Positions 61,800 to 64,000 of a stretch of 64,000 nucleotides of DNA are shown one piece after another. The translations under genes were made by a program, and so were the position numbers. The notes under the pieces are model-generated. The model worked only from the letters and a program-made list of their open reading frames with translations, was not told the DNA's origin and did no database searches. Position 1 is the first letter of the stretch, and every line of letters begins with the position of its first letter. Source of the stretch: Acidobacteriota bacterium (lineage in GTDB: Bacteria; Acidobacteriota; Aminicenantia; Aminicenantales; Saccharicenantaceae); contig JAWSUF010000009.1 of NCBI GenBank assembly GCA_033549365.1, positions 1 to 64,000 on the forward strand. The letters run 5' to 3'.

Positions 61800-62653
61800 A
61801 CAGGCTCGAACGGACGGACAAGCTGATCCGCATGGCCTTGCTCGTCACGGCCCTTTCAGCCGTCACCATCCTGGCCGTCATCACCCTGTTCATTTTCGTC
61901 GAAGGCACGCCCATCATGTTCAAATACGGCCTGAAAAATTTCCTGGGCGGGATGGACTGGTATCCCGGAGAACGAAGCTTCGGTCTTCTGCCCATGATTC
62001 TCGGGTCTCTCTATGTCACGGGAGGCGCCCTCGTCCTCGGCGTTCCCTTCGGCCTGGCCTGCGCCGTTTTCCTGACGGAGTTTTCCTCCCGCGGCCTGCG
62101 GCAGATCATCAAGCCCGTCATCGAACTCCTGGCCGGAATCCCTTCTGTCGTTTACGGCTTCATGGGCGTCGTCATCCTCGTGCCCTTCATCCGTGAGACG
62201 TTCGGTGGGCCCGGGCTGTCCGTCCTGGCCGCCTCCATCATCCTCGGCATCATGATTCTGCCGACCGTCATCAGCATTTCGATCGACGCCCTGTCGGCCG
62301 TCCCGCCGTCCTACCGGGAAGGCTCGATTGCGTTGGGCGCAACACGCTGGCAGACGGTGAAAATGGTTCTTCTCCCGGCCGCCCGCTCCGGCATCATCGC
62401 CTCCGTCATCCTGGGCATGGGCCGGGCCATCGGGGAAACCATGGCCGTGATCATGATCGCCGGAAACGCCGTTGCCGTGCCGCGTTCGGCCCTGGATCCC
62501 GTGAGAACGCTGACTTCGAACATCGCCCTCGAGATGGGATATGCCTCCGGGGAACACCGTCAGGCGCTGTTTGCGACCGGTGTCATTCTCTTCGTCATCA
62601 TCATGATACTCAACACCTTGGCCAATGTCACGTCGCGGAGAAAGACGAAATGA
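61796..62653 (+). CDS. pstC: Phosphate ABC transporter permease PstC
   Basis: 285 residues with a TTG start overlapping the pstS stop. About six membrane helices. The cytoplasmic EAA loop is present as ALSAVPPSYREGSIALGATRWQTVKMVLLPAARSGIIASVILGMGRAIGETMAV. It forms the channel with PstA. An ATGA overlap couples it to pstA. Confidence 0.9.
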   Translation: MNRLERTDKLIRMALLVTALSAVTILAVITLFIFVEGTPIMFKYGLKNFLGGMDWYPGERSFGLLPMILGSLYVTGGALVLGVPFGLACAVFLTEFSSRGLRQIIKPVIELLAGIPSVVYGFMGVVILVPFIRETFGGPGLSVLAASIILGIMILPTVISISIDALSAVPPSYREGSIALGATRWQTVKMVLLPAARSGIIASVILGMGRAIGETMAVIMIAGNAVAVPRSALDPVRTLTSNIALEMGYASGEHRQALFATGVILFVIIMILNTLANVTSRRKTK

Positions 62654-63486
62654 GAATTCCTCCGCGGCTGGAACAGGGGATCGCACAGGCCGTGCTATGG
62701 CTGTTTACGGGGGCCACGGTTTTCATCCTTGTCTTCATTGTCTTTTTTGTCCTGAAAAAAGGACTTCCGGTCGTTGACTTGGCCTTTTTGACGGAAAATC
62801 CCGTTGACATGGGCAAGGGCGGCGGGATCTTTTCGACTATCGTTGGAACCATGGTCCTGACGGCTGCGGCCATTCTGATCGCCACCCCGCTCGGCGTGGG
62901 AACGGCCATCTACCTGACGGAGTACACTTGGGAAAACCCCGTGACGCGGATCATCCGTTTCGGCGCTGAATGCCTGGCAGGCATTCCCTCCATCATCTTC
63001 GGTCTGTTCGGATTCATCCTGTTCGTGACCCGTCTGGGCTTCGGCTGGTCCATCCTGAGCGGCAGCCTGACCCTGGCCTTCATGATCCTGCCGACCATCA
63101 TCCGAACGAGCGAGGAAGCCATCAAGGCCGTGCCGCCGTCCTATCGCCAGGTCAGCTTTTCACTGGGCGGCACCAAGTGGCAGACCGTGACCCGGGTCGT
63201 CCTGCCGGCCGCACTGCCCGGGATCGTCACCGGCATCATTCTCAGCGTTGGACGAAGCATCGGGGAAACGGCGGCCGTGATTTTCACTGCGGGCTCGGCC
63301 CTGAGAATCCCGACCTCCCTCCTGTCCTCATCGCGAACGATGTCCGTGCATTTTTACATCCTGGCCCGCGAGGGCATTTCCATGGACAACGCCTATGGCA
63401 CGGCGGCCGTTCTGATCCTGGCCATTCTGGCGGTCAACATCGTCACCTACATCCTTATGGACAAGTTCATCCGGAAGTATTCATGA
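62650..63486 (+). CDS. pstA: Phosphate ABC transporter permease PstA
   Basis: 278 residues. About six membrane helices and the permease loop AIKAVPPSYRQVSFSLGGTKWQTVTRVVLPAALPGIVTGIILSVGRSIGETAAV. The N-terminal helix (AVLWLFTGATVFILVFIVFFVLKK) is typical. Its stop overlaps the pstB start (ATGA). Confidence 0.9.
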   Translation: MRIPPRLEQGIAQAVLWLFTGATVFILVFIVFFVLKKGLPVVDLAFLTENPVDMGKGGGIFSTIVGTMVLTAAAILIATPLGVGTAIYLTEYTWENPVTRIIRFGAECLAGIPSIIFGLFGFILFVTRLGFGWSILSGSLTLAFMILPTIIRTSEEAIKAVPPSYRQVSFSLGGTKWQTVTRVVLPAALPGIVTGIILSVGRSIGETAAVIFTAGSALRIPTSLLSSSRTMSVHFYILAREGISMDNAYGTAAVLILAILAVNIVTYILMDKFIRKYS

Positions 63487-64000
63487 CAAACGCGGCCATC
63501 AGCGTCCGGGGTTTCAATCATTATTTCGACGGCGTTCCGACTCTGCAAGACATTGATCTCGATATCGCGCGGAACGAAATTCTGGGCATCATCGGTCCGG
63601 CAGGCAGCGGGAAATCCACGTTCCTGTGTTCCTTGAACAGGCTGAATGACCTCATCCGCGGCTCCCGCGTCGAGGGAACCATCGCCATCGACGGCCGGAA
63701 CATTTACGATCCCGACGTCGATGTCGTCGAACTGCGGAGAAAACTGGGGATGGTCTTTGCCACCCCTGTGCCCCTTCCCCGGTCGATTTTCGAAAACATC
63801 GCCTTCGGGGCCAAACTGGCCGGCATCAGAGACAAGATCCGCCTGGCCGAGCTTGTCACCGACTCTCTGGACAAGGCCGGTCTCTGGGAGGAAGTTAAGG
63901 ATCGACTCGACGAAAAAGCCTGCAACTTGTCGGGCGGGCAGCAACAGAGGCTGTGCATCGCCCGGATCCTGGCCCTCAAGCCCGAGTTCATCCTTCTCGA
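63483..64000 (+). CDS. pstB: Phosphate ABC transporter ATP-binding protein PstB (3' end off-window)
   Basis: The first 172 codons are visible. Walker A GPAGSGKST (about residues 38-46), then SLNRLNDLI as in PstB, the signature LSGGQQQRLCIARIL, and the first part of Walker B (FILLD) at the window edge. The usual Q-loop VFQ is replaced: LGMVFATPVPLPRSIFENIAFGAKLAG, so the Gln is Ala. Variants of this loop are known to me only from general memory of the family. It couples ATP hydrolysis to PstC/PstA. No PhoU is visible before the edge. Confidence 0.9.
   Translation, partial: MTNAAISVRGFNHYFDGVPTLQDIDLDIARNEILGIIGPAGSGKSTFLCSLNRLNDLIRGSRVEGTIAIDGRNIYDPDVDVVELRRKLGMVFATPVPLPRSIFENIAFGAKLAGIRDKIRLAELVTDSLDKAGLWEEVKDRLDEKACNLSGGQQQRLCIARILALKPEFILL

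Overview
The window is GC-rich, densely coding bacterial DNA. It shows no rRNA, no CRISPR array and no phage structural genes. Several gene families point to the Acidobacteriota / Candidatus Aminicenantes neighbourhood: a VWFA-related protein of the acidobacterial type, six-bladed beta-propeller and VPS10-type Asp-box secreted proteins, and an S46 dipeptidyl peptidase. Tungsten-type aldehyde ferredoxin oxidoreductase, Fe-S and amino-acid/peptide catabolism genes suggest an anaerobic or fermentative peptide and glycan degrader. This placement is an inference from gene content.

Bases 1-16,250 are a plastic accessory region. It begins with the tail of a serine recombinase abutting a truncated IS21-type element. 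Several toxin-antitoxin modules follow (two MazEF-like pairs, an RHH/PIN pair, a VapBC pair and two nucleotidyltransferase pairs). Between them lie a Ser/Thr kinase with TPRs, an exported amidase, a beta-propeller lipoprotein, a tocopherol-cyclase-like protein and an ABC exporter. Three or four segments share the same promoter-plus-start sequence at one end, and three of them share a short sequence at the other, so they look like cassettes. A 320-bp gene tail is duplicated here.

Bases 16,260-28,664 carry secreted or sugar-acting proteins: two six-hairpin glycosidase-like proteins, a lyase-like lipoprotein, a diheme cytochrome lipoprotein and a large VPS10/Asp-box protein. A duplicated malic-enzyme tail lies between the cytochrome and the VPS10 gene. 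Bases 28,677-41,370 are mostly metabolic genes: malic enzyme, a third MazEF pair, an M20 hydrolase, a diaminopimelate decarboxylase-like enzyme, DUF72, threonine dehydratase, an ABC substrate-binding protein, ThiD, acylphosphatase, a short acyl-CoA dehydrogenase and NIF3.

Bases 41,420-54,418 hold a very large NtrY-like sensor kinase, an oligopeptidase B-like lipoprotein, pyruvate kinase, the VWFA protein, a membrane protein with a degenerate HD-GYP domain, an alanine-glyoxylate-type aminotransferase and a DUF362 ferredoxin. Bases 54,394-64,000 hold the aldehyde ferredoxin oxidoreductase and cupin pair, tRNA-Pro(CGG), an S46 peptidase, an ABC-F ATPase and the start of a pstSCAB phosphate-uptake operon that runs off the window.

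Two kinds of non-coding structure stand out. First, two intergenic elements (50,982-51,143 and 56,680-56,858) share a conserved core and two stems whose sequences differ but remain paired, as expected for a structured RNA or a hairpin-ended mobile element. Second, many promoters place the -10 box 5-9 nt before the start codon, which implies frequent leaderless mRNAs.
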